Part shown: in pieces, positions 60,725 to 64,000 of the stretch
Layout: each line of letters opens with the position of its first letter
Numbering within the stretch: position 1 is the first letter of the stretch
Source of the DNA: Agelas oroides
Lineage: Eukaryota > Porifera > Demospongiae > Agelasida > Agelasidae
Direction of reading: 5' to 3'
DNA: 64,000 nt
Assembly: GCA_949130485.1 (NCBI GenBank)
Contig: OX422183.1
Location: 12,622,543-12,686,542 of the forward strand
The notes under the pieces: generated by a model
The model's input: only the letters and a program-made list of their open reading frames with translations
Database searches by the model: none
Told to the model about the DNA's origin: nothing
Translations under genes and position numbers: made by a program

Positions 60725-63700
60725 CTGCAGTATAAAATATATACAAAAAGTTGATGGTGTATGAACACTAAGAGGTCACACTGACAGCTATGTACCCTCA
60801 TCAGCTGCAGCCAGTTTCGTAGTGGCAACTTCATCAGGAGTATCCTTACATTCAGGATTGGACACTGTGATGCTTGTTTCTTGGAACATGAGAAAACAAA
60901 AACAAGTTCAAGGATAAGGTGAAAGCATAAGGGACCGCTGATGATCGGTGTTGTTTTAGTTACATTGTATACAGTAAGGAGTGCTTCACTTTAGTAATTA
61001 AAATTAATGCTCTTGTTGAAGCTAAAATGTTGAAATCACCCCATAAATGTAAGGTAAAGATTATAAGTGATGTTAACCACTTGAGGGTTTGATAAATTTA
61101 AGCTAACAATTTGAATCTGTAGCCTAAGATTAAACTACTAGTCCAAACTTAAAAGGTTATGATTACCTAGGTATGTACCTTCATCAGCTTCAGCCAGATT
61201 GAGAGTAGTACCAGCAGAGTGTTCATCCTGGTTTGTGATTTTAAAAGAGTCAATGAGTAAGTACAACAATGCTTTACTGCTGCAGCTTAGAGTTTGTTCC
61301 TGCAGCTTATTGTAATGTCCTGGGATAGAGACAAGGCTGTGTATAGACTCTAGCATGTGGACCCTTTCTCACTATTCATATGGCGTTTACATCATTCAAG
61401 ATACATGCATAGACTGTGTGCTGCGTTAAGCTATGAAATCAGCAGGGGGCTATGAACTCAGGCTTGCCAACAATGAAACATCTGTGTAGTTAAACTGACA
61501 GTACCTCAGTTCCTAGGTCTCTTTTACTTCCAATTGGTGTATGTTGAAATATTGGCTTATCATGTAGTGTAGACCCTGATGCAGATATGAAGACTTTTTT
61601 TTTATACTGAAATCTTTATGGAAGCTAGGGTAGCAACTGTTATGGTCAATTAGTATGGCAATTATCCAAATTGTACAAAAGCCATTCCTAAAGATGTAGT
61701 GGGAACCCTGGATAAAATACCTTGATGTTAAAACAATTACACATAGATCTGGAGGTGATAACATATAAATTAACTGACCAGAGCACATTTTGATTCAACC
61801 TGGTAGTCTTCAATCGCCTCATATACGTTCCTATATTTGTGGTTGGATGAATAGTATAACACTTGCTTTCTACTGACATATTGCTATTCATACATAATAC
61901 TAATTTTCAGTATACCCCGGTAACATTTTCTAAAATTTGTTTGTTATCCTCTGTATGGCTCATTTAGCATTATTTCCAGGTCATCATCAAGCTTTCCATT
62001 ACTTTCTGTCACTTCCAGTATTGCAAGGTGGGTGGGGACATGGGAACAAAGCTAAGGTTTGTTCGCATCAGCTCCAACATAACATACCCGTGTACACCGT
62101 TGACATCATTGGCTGGGTTTGAGTAATTCAGCTCAATTCCAGGATGACTGGGTAGAAGAGAAGACATTGCATTGGAAATTGAGCTTTGAAACTGCAGCTA
62201 CACAAACTAAGCAACATATAATATGTGTAACATTAGGACATCATAATTGCCATGCATGCAAACATGGCCTCTCTCTATCTTGTTTATCATCTGTTACAAG
62301 TGCATGATTTTTTGATATTTATTCTTAGCTGGCTTTTGTCATCTTGTGTTTTGTAGAATGTATTTCATTTAAATGTGAAAATTTAAATTCAGATATGTTC
62401 AGAAAACCATCTAGAAGTAGATTATTTGGACATTAACTAATGACCATCATGTGATCCGCTCACTATGTGTGCTTCTTCTGTTTCCTCTTGTACCGGCAGA
62501 AGAGTATTATAGCAACCAGAACTACTCCTACCACAATCAACCATCCGACAACTGCAACGATTGTAATTCCAGGTTGCATTCCATTGGCAGCTGGTTGCGC
62601 ATTTGTTGTATTGTTAGTGGGGAATCCTGCATATACAACAGTAGGTTGAATAATCGAGTAAGAATTGTTACACTTCATCCCAAATTAGACTATTCATAGC
62701 GATGCTTTGGTTGTACATGTACCTATAGATGATCTAGATAAAAGATTAGATCACATGCGTGGACCTTATTTCGGACCTTCCTGTCTCCTAGCCCGTATTG
62801 CCAAAATCTTATATGTGTCATGAAATTGCCGGGATGTGCCTACCCTGAATTTTTGTGCAAACATGCACATAAGAGTGCTGGAAGTTTTTCCCACCCAAGC
62901 TAGTTAACTATATACATTATACCTGTAGTGAGCACACAAACAGCTATTGCACCTCTAAACCAAGTGTGTATAAATGTTGATTAACTGCTGGGATGTACCC
63001 TTAACACGAAATCTAGTCTGAGAGTGACTTGTTTGTTCATTATTTTAGCTGACTAATATCGAAAGGAGTTCACCTGCTGAAGGAGAAGTAGTGGTGAGAG
63101 TGGGAACAACAATGGACACACTACTGGAGTAGTTGCCGTATCCAACACTTGTCCTAGCACGAACCTGTGGAAATATGATTTTCATTTATCTTTTATGGTA
63201 ATTCCAAGGCTCTTTTAAATTACGGATTAAGCAAACAAACTTTGCACTTGGAAACCTAATTATGACCGTTTTTAAGTGTGTGAATGCAAAACTAATGGCT
63301 TGAGTGTAAAACAATAACACAGGAATGCACATCTGCAAACCATTAAAACCTTAACCAACTCAGTACATTAAACAGATGACAAACATCTTTAGCTACAACT
63401 TTACTTCTTGTAGTCTCTCAGTTGTGCTGTGTAACAACATGCATAATTATGCATAATTATTCTGTTCACTATACTCAATTACTAGCCTCATTCCCAGGCT
63501 CTCCCCGCGTGTGAACAAAAAAAAATCGATTCCTGTACTGCAAGTGACAAAAAGCTGGGCGGGGCCTGGGAATGGGGCTACTCAACTGCAACCTCTCCAT
63601 GAAGAGAGTACCAATAATTGGAACAGATCGATATTTTTTTGACAAATATAGCAGACAACTGTCTCTTTAATGCAATAAAAAAAAACAAAGCCAACGCAGA

Positions 63701-63796
63701 GCTTACCTTAAACTCATAAATTAGTCCATGAACCATTCCATGTATTACATGCTGCAAACTCTGTAAGCTTTCAACTGAATAGGGACCATCTATTAG
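60672..63796 (-). CDS. FN3-transmembrane protein, 3' half of a second gene
   Basis: Read right to left: two exons make the end of an FN3 domain, one exon makes a juxtamembrane segment plus a transmembrane helix, and candidate small exons make a cytoplasmic tail. The 5' part lies beyond 64000. The architecture is a single-pass type I membrane protein of adhesion or receptor type. It ends either just after the helix (KRKQKKHT stop in the TM exon) or, through an unresolved junction, via the tail exons at 61227-60672. It lies on the same strand as the first FN3 gene, upstream of it. Confidence 0.65.
60796..60864 (-). CDS. Candidate tail exon
   Basis: Acceptor CATCACAG, 23 codons (SNPECKDTPDEVATTKLAAA then DE), donor GTACAT in phase 1. 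The DEVATTKLAAADE end repeats the TTLNLAEADE end of the exon at 61179. Confidence 0.42.
61179..61227 (-). CDS. Candidate tail exon
   Basis: Acceptor AAACCAG, DEHSAGTTLNLAEADE, donor GTACAT. It begins in phase 0 and ends in phase 1. Its phase does not match the GTACAA donor candidate of the TM exon, so a linking exon is missing or this belongs to another isoform. Confidence 0.38.
62463..62626 (-). CDS. Juxtamembrane and transmembrane exon
   Basis: Acceptor TATGCAG in phase 1, then a Thr/Asn/Pro stalk with NNTT glycosylation sites, the helix ITIVAVVGWLIVVGVVLVAI and a stop-transfer CRYKRKQKKHT followed by TAG. A GTACAAG inside CRYK could be a donor for a longer tail. The orientation (stalk, helix, basic residues) is type I. 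Confidence 0.82.
63074..63164 (-). CDS. FN3 C-terminal half exon
   Basis: Acceptor CCACAG in phase 0, VRARTSVGYGNYSSSVSIVV then PTLTTTSPSA, donor GTGAAC in phase 1 joining the TM exon. VRA-TSVGYG-YS is the F-G strand of an FN3 domain; the Thr/Ser run is a membrane stalk. Confidence 0.85.
63483..63580. mobile_element. Short foldback MITE, TAGCCTCG family (98 bp)
   Basis: Begins TAGCCTCATTCCCAGGC and ends GCCTGGGAATGGGGCTA. Flanks CTCAATTAC (63474-63482) and CTCAACTGC (63581-63589) are a 9-bp duplication with two changes. The centre has TACTGCAAGTGACAAAAAGCT, also present in the copy at 1831. It lies in an intron of the second FN3 gene. Confidence 0.8.
63707..63796 (-). CDS. FN3 N-proximal exon of second gene
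   Basis: Acceptor ATGCAG, LIDGPYSVESLQSLQHVIHG then MVHGLIYEFK, donor GTAAGC, phase 0 to phase 0. It joins to VRARTSVGYG to complete the LxY-F-VRA signature. Earlier exons of the domain lie right of the window. Confidence 0.82.
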
Positions 63797-64000
63797 CTGC
63801 ATGTGTCGGAGAAAAGAATATTCTTATGCAACTTGCACGTGGTTACATAACTGCCACACCTTGAATGATCAGCAATGAATGTTTCTTAACTAATATACAC
63901 ACACTGATCAACACACTGGCAAAAATAATTTTGTGCAAATTGAGTGAAGTACATGTAGGAAAATTTTGTTGTACAAGAGCCTAATCCAGCTTGACATATA

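Overview
The window is metazoan nuclear DNA. It has multi-exon genes with GT-AG introns, symmetric phase-1 extracellular-domain exons, EMI/EGF/FN3 architectures and a dense, heterogeneous transposon load. The expanded FN3 receptor-like genes, the P2X7-type cysteine domain, the Y-R-rich EMI-like domain and the 2A-bearing LINE fit an early-branching animal, most likely a sponge. That placement is inference; no species marker is present.

Region 1 (530-22188, minus strand) is one large host gene read right to left. An EMI-like Tyr/Arg/Cys module (22188-20982) is followed by one EGF-like domain, two calcium-binding-type EGF domains and then twenty FN3 domains, one exon each, all flanked by phase-1 introns. 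The 3' end lies left of the window, so it is unknown whether the protein is secreted, membrane-anchored or a receptor enzyme. A five-exon block of FN3 domains appears to be duplicated inside the array. The introns hold MITEs, tRNA-derived SINE heads and a 1.78-kb TTAA-flanked foldback element carrying a P2X7 C-terminal-type domain gene.

Region 2 (about 22.4-45.7 kb) shows no convincing host gene. It is a mosaic of inverted-repeat elements: a composite palindrome element with an internal 372-bp tandem duplication, two foldbacks sharing a subterminal motif, an inverted pair of ~780-bp elements with a Helitron-protein-like 5' exon, pogo- and Harbinger-like MITEs, a truncated CR1/L2-like LINE with an N-terminal 2A peptide and zinc finger, and a MULE-like element with a 9-bp target duplication.

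Region 3 (about 45.7-53.75 kb, plus strand) is a decayed DNA transposon. It carries a MULE-type DDE transposase with a SWIM finger, a CXXC zinc finger and an OTU protease domain. It has been invaded by a small deleted Ty3/gypsy-like LTR element and by short foldback MITEs. Many of its stop codons look like CGA-to-TGA decay. A 5'-truncated LINE reverse transcriptase follows (53.96-55.9 kb).

Region 4 (55.9-64 kb) contains a hAT-like MITE, a tRNA-derived SINE and, on the minus strand, the 3' half of a second host gene (60672-63796 and beyond): an FN3 domain, a transmembrane helix and a short basic tail, with candidate repeated cytoplasmic-tail exons.

A recurrent theme is a family of very short foldback MITEs (37-442 bp) with TAGCCTCGTNCCCAGGC ends and 8-9-bp target duplications. 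Eight copies have visible duplications. All exon limits come from reading frames and splice consensus, not transcripts.
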